DNA of 64,000 bases, taken from the NCBI GenBank assembly GCA_002347085.1, contig DDWW01000018.1:1-64000 (forward strand). The letters run 5' to 3'. How positions within the stretch are numbered: the first letter of the stretch is position 1; each line of letters starts with the position of its first letter. A program made the position numbers and the translations under genes. The DNA comes from Desulfobulbaceae bacterium UBA2276 (lineage in GTDB: Bacteria; Desulfobacterota; Desulfobulbia; Desulfobulbales; Desulfocapsaceae). Under the pieces are notes generated by a model. That model was not told where the DNA came from and searched no databases. It saw only the letters and a program-made list of their open reading frames with translations. Positions 35,129 to 43,852 of the stretch are shown piece after piece.

Positions 35129-35902
35129 TCACTTGAAACTCTGCACCAGCGATCCGACAATCAGGGCCCAGCCATCGACCAACACGAAGAGCAGGAGCTT
35201 GAAGGGCATGGAGATAATGACCGGCGGCAGCATCATCATTCCCATGGACATAAGCACCGAGGCGACTACCATGTCGATTACCAGAAAGGGGACATAGATC
35301 ATGAACCCCATCTGGAAGGCCCGTTTCAGCTCTGAGAGCATGAAGGCCGGGATCAGGGTCATGGTGGGGATGTCGTTCTGGTCAAAGGGCTTGTTGTCCA
35401 GGGTGATGTCGGCAAAAAGGGTCAGCTCTTCCTCCTTGACCTGGGAGAACATGAAGGTCCGCATGGGGGTAATGGCCTGCTCCAGGGCCTGTTCCTGGGT
35501 GATCGTCTTTTTTATGTAAGGTTGCAGGGCCTTGTCGTTAATGGTGTTCAGGGTCGGCGACATGATGAAAAAGGAGAGAAACAGGGACAGGCCGATGATG
35601 ATTTGGGTGGGCGGCATGTTCTGGGTGCCCATGGCCTGGCGGATAAAGCCTAACACGATGACAATGCGGGTAAAGCAGGTGGTCATGAGCAGGATGGCCG
35701 GGGCGATGGAGAGGATGGTCAGGACAAAGAGGACCTGGATGGCCGTGGACACCTGCTCAGGGGTGTTGGCATCTTCGACCCCAAAGGTGATGGTCGGCAG
35801 TCCCACGGCCGGACTGACGGCAGGGAGAAGAAGGGCTGCCCCCAGTGCCAAACCGCTGATCAGGAGGGTGTTCCTGGTATGGGGTGGAGTGTTTGCTGTC
35901 AT
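35129..35902 (-). CDS. fliP: Export gate protein FliP
   Basis: A 257-residue membrane protein with a cleavable N-terminal hydrophobic segment (LLISGLALGAALLLPAVSPA) and the FliP core: TCFTRIVIVLGFIRQAMGTQ, then PAFMLSELKRAFQMGFMIYV and a final GWALIVGSLVQSF. It forms the export channel with FliQ and FliR. It overlaps fliO by 4 bases. Confidence 0.96.
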   Translation of the reverse strand: MTANTPPHTRNTLLISGLALGAALLLPAVSPAVGLPTITFGVEDANTPEQVSTAIQVLFVLTILSIAPAILLMTTCFTRIVIVLGFIRQAMGTQNMPPTQIIIGLSLFLSFFIMSPTLNTINDKALQPYIKKTITQEQALEQAITPMRTFMFSQVKEEELTLFADITLDNKPFDQNDIPTMTLIPAFMLSELKRAFQMGFMIYVPFLVIDMVVASVLMSMGMMMLPPVIISMPFKLLLFVLVDGWALIVGSLVQSFK

Positions 35903-36321
35903 GCTGTATTGTCGTTATTTTCTGCTTCGGCAGTTGCAAGCGTGGAGGCAAAATTTTTAAGGGCTGGTGACTCGGTGGTGCCTGAGCTGGACACGGGGGC
36001 ATCGAGTACGGCGAGCAGATTGATCTGCTCGCTGCCCAGTCCCAGGAGATATTCTCGTCCCCGCACCTTGACCAGGCAGAGGGATTTTCTGGGCATCAGG
36101 TGGCGTGTCTCAATAATGGTAATAGCTCCCTTGCCACCGCCGGTATTGAGGAAAGAAAGTTTTTTCTTGGCCAGGGCGTAAATAACCAGGAGGATTCCAA
36201 GGACAATGAGCAGCCCCCAGATAAGCCTCAGCGTCGCCGAGAGCGGAGATGGAGGCTCAATCCCGGCAAAACCATTCTTTACTGACAGGGCGAAGAAAAT
36301 AAGGGGCAGGAGCAGGCGCAT
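35899..36321 (-). CDS. fliO: Export assembly protein FliO
   Basis: A 140-residue protein with a probable signal or first hydrophobic stretch, one membrane helix (LIWGLLIVLGILLVIYALAK) and a small cytosolic beta domain (ITIIETRHLMPRKSLCLVKV, then EYLLGLGSEQINLLA). FliO helps FliP assemble. The start follows fliN by 19 bases. Confidence 0.88.
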   Translation of the reverse strand: MRLLLPLIFFALSVKNGFAGIEPPSPLSATLRLIWGLLIVLGILLVIYALAKKKLSFLNTGGGKGAITIIETRHLMPRKSLCLVKVRGREYLLGLGSEQINLLAVLDAPVSSSGTTESPALKNFASTLATAEAENNDNTA

Positions 36322-36340
36322 GGTAATCTCTTTTTCTCGT

Positions 36341-36709
36341 TTATCCCAGGTTCTCGACGCGATCAGCAGTGCTGATTACCTCTGTGAGCCTGATCCCGAA
36401 TTTGTCACCGACCATCACCGCCTCCCCTCTGGCAATCAGGCGGGAGTTGACGTAGAGGTCTAATGGCTCGCCGGCTAATTTATCTAACTCGATTACATAG
36501 CCCTCGCCCATTTTTAAGAGATCGCGGAGCAGAATCTTGCTGCGTCCGACCTCAACCGAGATCTGCAAGGGGACATCGTAGAGGAACTCAAGGCCACGAT
36601 TGGCGCCCTCGCCTCCGTGCGATGTGCCTTGCCGTGAACCCAGGGTGGGGTTAGGGGTATCGGATTGCAGAAGTTCTTTCAATTCATCAGGGTCAGGTTT
36701 TCCGTTCAT
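36341..36709 (-). CDS. fliN: Motor switch protein FliN
   Basis: A 122-residue protein with an acidic, disordered N-terminus and the SpoA/FliN domain: LEFLYDVPLQISVEVGRSKI, then LKMGEGYVIELDKLAGEPLD and VNSRLIARGEAVMVGDKFGI. It forms the bottom of the C ring with FliM and binds the export ATPase complex. ATG at 36709 is used; a GTG three codons earlier is in frame and neither has a strong ribosome binding site. A 153-base gap separates it from fliM. Confidence 0.94.
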   Translation of the reverse strand: MNGKPDPDELKELLQSDTPNPTLGSRQGTSHGGEGANRGLEFLYDVPLQISVEVGRSKILLRDLLKMGEGYVIELDKLAGEPLDLYVNSRLIARGEAVMVGDKFGIRLTEVISTADRVENLG

Positions 36710-36871
36710 GTTTGTCACAGTATGTTCGTTGTTTGTTAGGCTTGTCAGGTCGTCTGTATGTTTTTATGACAATTTCTTTTCTTACGATCTGTGTTCATTC
36801 GTGCTCATCGGTGCTTCCTCCATGCCGAACAGGCTTTCATACTTCGTTGTTCCCGTTGACGGTGATGGATG

Positions 36872-37855
36872 TTAGTCATAAACCCCGGTCAGGCTGATGG
36901 CCCTTTTTCCGGCATGGATGCCGGGTCTTGCGAAAAATTTCAGTTTGTCTTCAATAAGCACCCTCAGCGGGGAATTGGGGTCGTAATCCAAGGGGATAAT
37001 GTCACCCTGCTTGAATGAGATCACCTTGCTCAAGGGCATGGTGATGGTTCCGGATTGGGCAATGATCGTGGTTGACATCTCCAGGAGCTCATGGATAAGC
37101 TGGTCAGACCATTCACCAAAAGTGCTGGTCCTGACCGAGAGGAGATCTTTCAGTCGTTCTTTGAGCGGATCCAGGGTGGCAACCGGAAAAAGCAGCTTTA
37201 ATTCACCGGAAAGGTTGCCGATCTGGATTTTGAAGCGACCGACTACTACCTCGGCATCAGAGTCGGTGATTGAAACTAATCGAGAATTACTCTCGATTTT
37301 AATGAGTGAGGACTTGAGGTCTATCAGGGGCCTCAAGGCCTTGCTCAGATCGTCGCAGGCCTTGCTCATAACTGATTTGAGGATGTTGAGTTCAATCGTC
37401 GTCAGTTTGCGAGCCAGTTTCAGCGGGTCAAGCTCGCTCGAGGCGCCCAGCATGATCTCAAGCATGGTGAAAGAAAGCTGTTGATCGAGGATGAACAGGC
37501 AACCATGTTTTAACGGGTCAAGGCTGAGGACGCCGATAGCCCCAGAGTCTTTCTGGGCGGCCATGAACTCGTTGAAGATAGTACAATCAATACTGATTCG
37601 ACTGATATTGAAAGTCCTCTGGAGCTGGTTGGTCAGGGAAATGGAATAGTTTTGGGCAAAGGCGTCAAGAATGATATCCAGGTTGGGGATTCGCAGCTGG
37701 CAACTGTTCTTGTTTGCCATGTGCAAGAGATTGATGGTGTCGGCATTGGTAAATTTGGCAGCCTGTTCCGGCGCCGCTGCTTCGGTCGAGACCTGGCCTT
37801 CTTTGATGGCGGAAAGCAGGTCGGCAATTTCTTGTCTGGAGAGGATTGGTTCCAC
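36872..37855 (-). CDS. fliM: Motor switch protein FliM
   Basis: A 327-residue C-ring protein. The extreme N-terminus PILSRQEIADLLSAIKEG corresponds to the CheY-binding and middle-domain lead-in, although the acidic EIDAL-type form is only partly kept. The CheC-like middle domain spans about 50-230. The C-terminal SpoA domain contains TIIAQSGTITMPLSKVISFK and DIIPLDYD. It receives phospho-CheY to change rotation. A hairpin repeat lies between it and fliL. Confidence 0.95.
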   Translation of the reverse strand: MEPILSRQEIADLLSAIKEGQVSTEAAAPEQAAKFTNADTINLLHMANKNSCQLRIPNLDIILDAFAQNYSISLTNQLQRTFNISRISIDCTIFNEFMAAQKDSGAIGVLSLDPLKHGCLFILDQQLSFTMLEIMLGASSELDPLKLARKLTTIELNILKSVMSKACDDLSKALRPLIDLKSSLIKIESNSRLVSITDSDAEVVVGRFKIQIGNLSGELKLLFPVATLDPLKERLKDLLSVRTSTFGEWSDQLIHELLEMSTTIIAQSGTITMPLSKVISFKQGDIIPLDYDPNSPLRVLIEDKLKFFARPGIHAGKRAISLTGVYD

Positions 37856-37939
37856 TGATATCCCTATGAAGGTTGTTGAGCCTGATACGTCGCTGTTATA
37901 GAGTGCTGCCGTCGTTCGGATAGCCGAGGCGGCATAGGG

Positions 37940-37988
37940 ATCCGTAACGAAATGGTTGGAAAAGTGAAGAGGTTATTTCGTCACGGAT
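37940..37988. repeat. CCGTTAC-type hairpin between fliL and fliM
   Basis: ATCCGTAACGAAAT (37940-37953) pairs with ATTTCGTCACGGAT (37975-37988), one mismatch, 21-base loop. It lies 7 bases from the fliL stop. Confidence 0.7.
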
Positions 37989-37994
37989 TCTACG

Positions 37995-38600
37995 TCATTG
38001 CACCACAAAATCCGTGAAGTAGATTTCCTTCACCTTGCCGTAATGGAGAATCGAATTGAGCTTGCTGGTCAGCTCGGCCTTGAGTTGTTTTTTGCCTTGC
38101 AGATCCTGGAGCTCTTCGTAGGTCTTGTTGCCAATCAGGAGGAGGATGCTGTCGCGAATCTGGGGCATGCGCTGGGTGGCTTCTTCCTTGGCCAGATCGT
38201 TGCCGGTTGCTGGTTTGCCACTGCCGCCGTGGGCACCGCCGCCACCGCCAGTCGTAGCGGTGGTCATGGCAGGATTGTCGATGAGTTCAATAGTGATGGC
38301 GGCCTTGACATAGTGCCGGTCCCCTTCGCTGATGATGTTGACGATAAAATCTTTTATTTCGATCATGGGGCCAATGGAGGCCGGTGGATTGAGGTCAGGT
38401 ACATGAACCTCGGCAGCCGGTTCCCCATGTTTTTCTTTACTTGGGTCAGGGGTGCCTTTTTTGAGCAGAAAAAAGGCGGTCACCCCGAGGGCGATAAGAA
38501 GGATCAGGGCGGCCCCGCCTATGATAATCAGTTTTTTCTTCTTGGCTCCGGGATCAACTGAGGTGTCTTCTGGTTTTTTAGGGGCTTTGTCGTCAGCCAT
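37995..38600 (-). CDS. fliL: Flagellar basal body protein FliL
   Basis: A 201-residue protein with a short cytosolic tail, one membrane helix (KLIIIGGAALILLIALGVTA) and a periplasmic domain with IGPMIEIKDFIVNIISEGDR and KAAITIELIDN near residue 115. A Gly-rich loop (about 130-145) is longer than usual. FliL surrounds or supports the stators. It is the first gene of the fliL-to-flgJ series and has a sigma-54-like promoter about 115 bases upstream. Confidence 0.92.
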   Translation of the reverse strand: MADDKAPKKPEDTSVDPGAKKKKLIIIGGAALILLIALGVTAFFLLKKGTPDPSKEKHGEPAAEVHVPDLNPPASIGPMIEIKDFIVNIISEGDRHYVKAAITIELIDNPAMTTATTGGGGGAHGGSGKPATGNDLAKEEATQRMPQIRDSILLLIGNKTYEELQDLQGKKQLKAELTSKLNSILHYGKVKEIYFTDFVVQ

Positions 38601-38712
38601 GGCGGGCGGTTCCTTTGAGTTGAGAGAAAAAAGGATCAGTAAGCGTGTCTGTTTGTGGATGAACAGCGATATCTTGCAGGCATCATACGGCCTTGATGTC
38701 TAAAACTCAAGT

Positions 38713-38729
38713 ATGCAAATTCTGTTCCA
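38713..38729 (-). promoter_or_regulatory. Sigma-54-like promoter of the fliL operon
   Basis: TGGAACAGAATTTGCAT on the minus strand, with the invariant GG and GC separated by exactly 10 bases as required for sigma-54 (TGGCAC-N5-TTGCW). It is nearly the same as the box before the TPR-flgBC operon. The rest of this 383-base gap holds the flgE terminator and no gene. Confidence 0.78.
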
Positions 38730-38911
38730 GAATGTTTTCTTGTGGGAAGGGCTTGGTTGATGGCGTTGGTAAAAGGTAGCGCTTCACTTGTCTATGGCAG
38801 GCATGGTGGGGATGGGATTGGTCTGGGAGATATGAGAAGTATGAAGTCCATACATCCAATATCTTCTCTACGTTTGATAAACTGAACGAACAATAAACAG
38901 TTCCTGACCAT

Positions 38912-38948
38912 AAAAAAAAAAGGGGCGCCGGCTCAAAACCAGGACCCC
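38912..38948 (-). terminator. Terminator of the flgB-to-flgE operon
   Basis: On the minus strand GGGGTCCTGG-TTTTGAG-CCGGCGCCCC (10-bp stem with GU pairs and one C-C mismatch) is followed by ten T, 35 bases after the flgE stop. The other flank is A-rich, so it may act in both directions. Confidence 0.85.
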
Positions 38949-38983
38949 ATTTTTTTTTCTATAGTCAAAAAAATGACCAGAGT

Positions 38984-40249
38984 CTATCTCTTGAGATTGA
39001 TCAACTCACCCAGAAGTTCGTCAACAGTGGTGATGATCTTGGAATTTGCCTGAAAGCCGCGTTGAATAGTGATCATATTGACAAACTCCTTGCCCATATC
39101 GACATTTGACTGCTCAAGGGAGTTGGTAAAGATCTTGCCCAATTCCGGGCCCGGAAGGCCGACTCGCGGCACGCCCGAGGTGTCGGTGGCCAGATAAAGG
39201 TTGCTGCCGACCAGTTGAAGGCCGGAGGGGTTGGTGAATTTCGACAGGGTGAGGGAGGCTATTTTGGTCTGCTCGCCATTGGAGTAAGAGGCTATCACCA
39301 CCCCGTCATTGTTAATAGCGACATTGGTAAGATTTCCTGAGCTGTAGCCATTCTGGGTTTGAGAGATGACCATGGATGCATTATTGAACTGGGTGGTGTC
39401 AAAGGTCACGGCAATGCCGGTATCCGTAGAACCATTGTTCCAGGCTATCGGGGGGATGGCACCGGCGCCGCCGGCGAGGAGTGTGCCGTCAGGGTTGAAG
39501 GTGATCGTTCCTGCGGGGGCACTTCCGGCGGCACTCCCCAGGGGGGCACCCAAGGCATCTTCGGCGCTCCAGTACCAGTTCCAGGTATTGGCAGCGACTG
39601 CATCTTTACGGAAATAGGTGGTGACCAGATGGGGATTGCCCAGGGTGTCATAGGTCTGGGCCGAAGCGGCGTAGTCATAGGTGGTGCTGATGGCCGGATC
39701 AAAGAGGGTGGCGGCGGGAATGGCAACCGTACTGGCATCGAGATTACTGTTTATGGTCAGGGTGTCGGTGACCCTGGCTGGAATCAAGCCCACGCCATCG
39801 ACCTTGATAGGTGCTGGGTCGCCGGCGGCGAGTTCACCAGCGGCATCATATCCTTTTCCCAGAACCTGAAATCCTTCCGGATTTACCAGGAAACCTTCTT
39901 CGTCAAAGCGAAAGGCCCCTGCCCGTGAATAAAAGGTAGTGTTATTGCCAATCTCCTGCAACATGAAAAATCCTTCCCCTTCGATGGCCATATCGGTGTC
40001 GCTTTCGGTGGATTCAAAGGTGCCCTGGCTGAAGATCATGTCAACCTTGGACATGCCGACACCACGCCCGACTTGTGACGCACCGCCCGAGCCAAAGACC
40101 GTGCTTGAGAGCAGATCGGAAAAAACGGTGCGTGAACCTTTGAAGCCAACGGTGTTGGTATTGGCTAAGTTGTTACCGATGATGCTCATGGCCTGTGAAT
40201 TGGTGTTGAGTCCGCTGACTCCACTGTAGAGTGCGCTGGTGATACCCAT
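38984..40249 (-). CDS. flgE: Hook protein FlgE
   Basis: A 421-residue hook protein. It begins MGITSALYSGVSGLNTNSQA with IIGNNLANTNTVGFKGSRTV, has the central FlgE domain about 180-330 (YDTLGNPHLVTTYFRKDA) and ends EFVNMITIQRGFQANSKIIT followed by TVDELL. The polymer forms the universal joint. It is the last gene of its operon and is followed by a terminator. Confidence 0.96.
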   Translation of the reverse strand: MGITSALYSGVSGLNTNSQAMSIIGNNLANTNTVGFKGSRTVFSDLLSSTVFGSGGASQVGRGVGMSKVDMIFSQGTFESTESDTDMAIEGEGFFMLQEIGNNTTFYSRAGAFRFDEEGFLVNPEGFQVLGKGYDAAGELAAGDPAPIKVDGVGLIPARVTDTLTINSNLDASTVAIPAATLFDPAISTTYDYAASAQTYDTLGNPHLVTTYFRKDAVAANTWNWYWSAEDALGAPLGSAAGSAPAGTITFNPDGTLLAGGAGAIPPIAWNNGSTDTGIAVTFDTTQFNNASMVISQTQNGYSSGNLTNVAINNDGVVIASYSNGEQTKIASLTLSKFTNPSGLQLVGSNLYLATDTSGVPRVGLPGPELGKIFTNSLEQSNVDMGKEFVNMITIQRGFQANSKIITTVDELLGELINLKR

Positions 40250-40296
40250 GGTTGTTGCCTCCTTTGGCGTGCCGGTGATGAGTGTTGCTTGCCGGT

Positions 40297-41133
40297 TCAG
40301 GGTTGGAGCTGTTGAATGAATCGATCAATAATATCCTGTGCCGATTGCCCATCATCCGTGGAGGCAGAATTCTCGGTTGCTGCAGCGGTCACTATCCCTG
40401 TGACTGCATTGTTGCTGGTATTTATGAGGGTATTGCTTGTGGCAGTGGTGGCGGTTTTAGCTTCCGTGACCCCGATAATATCCCGGAACTGAACCTCACC
40501 GGCCGTGGTGGTAATCATGCCACTGCTTAAATCAACGCCTGTTACCTCTGATCTGAGGAGCGGGGCGGCGGCGACACTGGCGCCTTCTCCGGCAGCACTG
40601 GCCTGAAGGACAATCTTGTAATTGCCACTGGCAACCGGGTTGCCGTCAAGACCTGTGCCATCCCAGGAGATAAAATGATTCCCGGCATTGAGCTCCGAGG
40701 CCTCGGCCTGGATTGTGTGAACGGTCTTGCCGTTGGCATCCTGAATGGAAAGGGTGACGCTGGTTGCGGCGCCATCCAATTGATACCCAAGTTCAATCGG
40801 TTGGCTATCAAAGGTGAACTCGCTTCCGTTGTAGGAAACATCTTTGCCGATCAGACTGAGGGCCGAGAGTTTCTCGGAATTGACCTGGGCGGTAGTCAAG
40901 CCTTCCATGCTCTTGTTCAGGTTGGTAAGCTGCTCAAGTGAGCTGAACTGGGCGAGCTGGGCGGTAAATTCTGTAGGATCGTCGGGGTTGAGTGGGTCCT
41001 GATTCTGTAACTGGGCCACCAGCAGGGTGAGGAAATCTTCTTTTCCCATGATGTCTGCTGTGGTGGCAGAAGTGCTGGTGCTGGTGCTCGCAGTGGTGGG
41101 AAAGGTATAGGCATCGGCTGCAATTGTTGTCAT
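40297..41133 (-). CDS. flgD: Hook assembly cap protein FlgD
   Basis: A 278-residue hook scaffold. The Thr/Ser-rich start leads into MGKEDFLTLLVAQLQNQDPL and DDPTEFTAQLAQFSSLEQL, the FlgD N-terminal signature. The C-terminal Ig-like and Tudor-like domains contain WDGTGLDGNPVASGNYKI. The last 60 residues are Thr/Ala-rich and unusually long. It is removed when the hook is complete. Confidence 0.95.
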   Translation of the reverse strand: MTTIAADAYTFPTTASTSTSTSATTADIMGKEDFLTLLVAQLQNQDPLNPDDPTEFTAQLAQFSSLEQLTNLNKSMEGLTTAQVNSEKLSALSLIGKDVSYNGSEFTFDSQPIELGYQLDGAATSVTLSIQDANGKTVHTIQAEASELNAGNHFISWDGTGLDGNPVASGNYKIVLQASAAGEGASVAAAPLLRSEVTGVDLSSGMITTTAGEVQFRDIIGVTEAKTATTATSNTLINTSNNAVTGIVTAAATENSASTDDGQSAQDIIDRFIQQLQP

Positions 41134-41144
41134 GGCGGTCTCGC

Positions 41145-42602
41145 TTATATGCTCAGGTCGATGCCTGAATTGGGGGAGGTGCTCAAGATCTCTTCGGCTG
41201 AATGGAGGGCGAGATCAAAAGAATCGTTGCTGCTCATAAATTTCGTCTGAGGCCCTGAATCTTGCCGGGAAGAATAGTGTTTCTGGAAAAAATCGTTGGC
41301 ATCAGATGACGTTGAATCAAGAGTCACCTGGAAGTCTTCGACGGTAAAGCCTTGTTGTTCCAGGATGGTTCGCAGTTTCGGCATGTATCTCTCAATGGTC
41401 TCCTGCACCTGCGGACTATTGGCCGCAATATGGGCCTTGATCGAGTCGCCCTTGACTATGATATCAATCTTGAGGGCTCCCAGTTCGGCGGGACTGAGAT
41501 TCAGGCTGATTTTGCTGGTTTGCAGCCGGGGATTGATGCTGAAGCGATCAACAAGATGATTGATGATTTCTTCGGCAGGGACCGGGGCCCCGGGTGGCAA
41601 TGGAGGCTGAGCAAGAGAGGCGTTTACAGGTGTCGCGGCAGTTGTCTGGGCCCCCAGGGCCGTGAGGGTAAAGAGACCTGTCTGTTCATTGTTGGCAAGT
41701 GATGTGGTAAGAGACGCATTGGTGCTCTGTTGATTGGCTTGATTGGCACTGTTCTCCTGCTGACTGGTATTCTGGTGTTGGTTCTTGGCACTATCCTTGT
41801 TTGTTAAGGCCTCGAGCTTGGCATTCAGGAATTGTTCCTCTACATTCTTGCGCACACCTTCAGCAGCATCTGGGGCCTCTGTTCCAGCCACTGCACCCTC
41901 TATTATGGCCACCTGGGGAGATGCGGTGGCAGTGAGAGAGGTGTCGTCAGGGGACTGAAGATAAGGGGAGGAGAGGGTGCTCAGGGCCGCAGTCGGTGCT
42001 GACTGCGAGTGGGAAGAAGTACGGATGCTCAGAGTGTCCTGGGATGAAGTGCCGGTAAGAATGGCCTGCAATTGTTGGGTGAGCAGGGCCTCGTTTTTGT
42101 TAATGGGGGGGCTCGTCTGTTGACTGGTGGCCGAAGGGGTAAACTCTACGGCTGGCTGTCCCTCTACAGCCGGCATGGCCTGTAGTTGTTTTTGGTCGAG
42201 AGTCGCAAGGTCTGGGAGGGGCTGCCCTTTTGTTGCCAGCATGACCTGTAATTGTTGGAGCTCAGCCGGATTCAGAAGAAGAGGGGCAGAGGTGTCAATG
42301 GGGCCGGTGGGATTGGTCGCTATGGTATTTCCGGAAACCGGCTGGTGGGGATTGAGGGCCGGAACAGCCTGAAAAGAAAGGGCGGCAAGTTCGGCGGCCA
42401 GAGCCATCTCCTCTTGGTCAGGGCTGGATGCTGAGGTCTCAATAGGCATTCCCTCAGCCTTGTTCGGCTCTTCAGCGTCACTTATGGCTGCTGACAGGAA
42501 GGCGTTGAACGGGGCGGTCTCGCCTGTTGTCTGGCCTGACTGTGACGTCGCTTCCGGTGGTGGCATGGGTGCGGAGGTGGCCGCTAAGAGGGATGCTTCC
42601 AT
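41145..42602 (-). CDS. fliK: Hook-length control protein FliK
   Basis: A 485-residue exported ruler. The first 360 residues are Gln/Ser/Thr/Ala-rich and low in complexity. The conserved C-terminal domain (about 370-450) contains SKISLNLSPAELGALKIDII and GDSIKAHIAANSPQVQETIE. FliK senses hook length and triggers the FlhB switch. It is located between the MotE-like gene and flgD, the usual order. A second, shorter FliK-like protein is paired with FlhX at 4.7 kb. Confidence 0.93.
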   Translation of the reverse strand: MEASLLAATSAPMPPPEATSQSGQTTGETAPFNAFLSAAISDAEEPNKAEGMPIETSASSPDQEEMALAAELAALSFQAVPALNPHQPVSGNTIATNPTGPIDTSAPLLLNPAELQQLQVMLATKGQPLPDLATLDQKQLQAMPAVEGQPAVEFTPSATSQQTSPPINKNEALLTQQLQAILTGTSSQDTLSIRTSSHSQSAPTAALSTLSSPYLQSPDDTSLTATASPQVAIIEGAVAGTEAPDAAEGVRKNVEEQFLNAKLEALTNKDSAKNQHQNTSQQENSANQANQQSTNASLTTSLANNEQTGLFTLTALGAQTTAATPVNASLAQPPLPPGAPVPAEEIINHLVDRFSINPRLQTSKISLNLSPAELGALKIDIIVKGDSIKAHIAANSPQVQETIERYMPKLRTILEQQGFTVEDFQVTLDSTSSDANDFFQKHYSSRQDSGPQTKFMSSNDSFDLALHSAEEILSTSPNSGIDLSI

Positions 42603-42608
42603 AATATC

Positions 42609-43193
42609 TTATTCCGTTGACAGGGTGGATAAGGTTGTGGTCAAGGATGATGCCTTTAATTTATCTAATTGTTCCATGATCTTAGCCGCAGACTTTGTCT
42701 TCATGTTGGCGAGGAGATCGGCGGCTAATTGTTGATCGTCTAAGACGCTCAGGGCAATTGCGGCCTTTAAAGGGGCCATCTTGGCGTAAATATTGCTCAA
42801 ATCCTTGATTTTTTTCAGCTCTGCCTGGTCTTTCTGGGCCAGCAGTTCCTCTGTCTGCTGCTGAACTTTCTTGAGTTCCTGAATTTTTTTCTCCATTTGC
42901 TCAAATTTCTTATCGACTTCCTGTTCCAGGGTCTTTAGCTCCTTTTCTCTGTCGGCCAATACTTTTATCTTTTCCTGCAGGCCGGCTCGCTCTTGTTCGA
43001 GGGTGTCGTGGAGCCTGCGTTCCTCCACGGAAGAAAAAGATTTTTCGGCAGTCAAGGCTGCTTTCTCAGAGCTTGCCGTCATCTCTGCTGTTGCGGCCTC
43101 GTCTTTTTTCTCCTCAGCCCACGACGCGGCAGGGCAGTAAAAGGTAATCAGGGAGAAACAACAGAGGGCCAAGACGAAGAATATTTTTTTCAT
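42609..43193 (-). CDS. motE: MotE-like periplasmic coiled-coil protein
   Basis: A 194-residue protein with a signal peptide or N-terminal anchor (KKIFFVLALCCFSLITFYCP, cleavage after AASWA), a long charged coiled coil (about 60-125) and a C-terminal domain (DLSNIYAKMAPLKAAIALSV) resembling the MgtE N-terminal helical fold. Such proteins are encoded between fliJ and fliK; MotE chaperones MotC or stator-related proteins in some bacteria. The name rests on synteny and architecture. It is 6 bases before fliK. Confidence 0.72.
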   Translation of the reverse strand: MKKIFFVLALCCFSLITFYCPAASWAEEKKDEAATAEMTASSEKAALTAEKSFSSVEERRLHDTLEQERAGLQEKIKVLADREKELKTLEQEVDKKFEQMEKKIQELKKVQQQTEELLAQKDQAELKKIKDLSNIYAKMAPLKAAIALSVLDDQQLAADLLANMKTKSAAKIMEQLDKLKASSLTTTLSTLSTE

Positions 43194-43293
43194 GATAGGG
43201 GTGTAAGGGGGGTAAGGGTTGGGTGAGCTGTAAGCAGTTAGGGGATGGTCTGGAAATTATTATTCTATTTTAATGTCATGCTCGGCGTAACAT

Positions 43294-43337
43294 GCCGTAA
43301 TGAAAGGAGTAAAACAGCACTGCTTGTTTCGTAACGG
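43294..43337. repeat. CCGTTAC-type hairpin after fliJ
   Basis: GCCGTAATGAAA (43294-43305) with TTTCGTAACGG (43327-43337) in the gap between the MotE-like gene and fliJ, followed by GTCACTTGTCTGG up to the fliJ stop. Confidence 0.6.
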
Positions 43338-43360
43338 TCACTTGTCTGGTATCTGCGGCA

Positions 43361-43795
43361 CTATTCTCGGTTGTGAAAAATGACCGCAACCTCATCGAGA
43401 GCGGCAGTCTCCTTCTGGTTCAAATATTGACGCCAGGCTTCATCTTGTTTCTGTTGCAGGGTTTCCATGATTTTTCGGTCTTTACTCTTGGCAATTAAGT
43501 GTTGATGGGCTTGAATTACCGCCTCTTTTTTCCTCTGGACGATGGTCTGCAAGGTCAAGAGCTGTTTTGCGATCAGGTTGATCCGTTGTTCGAATTGTGC
43601 CAGTTTGACGACCTCTATTCCCAGGCTTTGCTCTTGGGCAAGGGTCTCCAGCAAGGTCGCCATGATCTTTTCTTCTGCCCGCAGGTGACGCCCAGCCTCT
43701 TGTTCTTCCTCCCGAGCCTTGGCTAAACGATGGATGGCTTGATTCTCAAGGCTTTTCCGGTGCCTGAGGACGGTGTCTAAGGAAAAGGGTTTCAT
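43361..43795 (-). CDS. fliJ: Export chaperone/escort protein FliJ
   Basis: A 144-residue coiled-coil protein (KPFSLDTVLRHRKSLENQAI, then long helices rich in Glu, Gln and Lys). FliJ sits in the FliI hexamer and activates the export gate. ATG at 43795 matches the family N-terminus; the frame is open to 43831. It follows fliI by 57 bases. Confidence 0.9.
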   Translation of the reverse strand: MKPFSLDTVLRHRKSLENQAIHRLAKAREEEQEAGRHLRAEEKIMATLLETLAQEQSLGIEVVKLAQFEQRINLIAKQLLTLQTIVQRKKEAVIQAHQHLIAKSKDRKIMETLQQKQDEAWRQYLNQKETAALDEVAVIFHNRE

Positions 43796-43852
43796 GGTGT
43801 ATCGGCTGCGTGACAGCCGGCACCGCAACAAGGTGTGAATTGTTGATTGTTA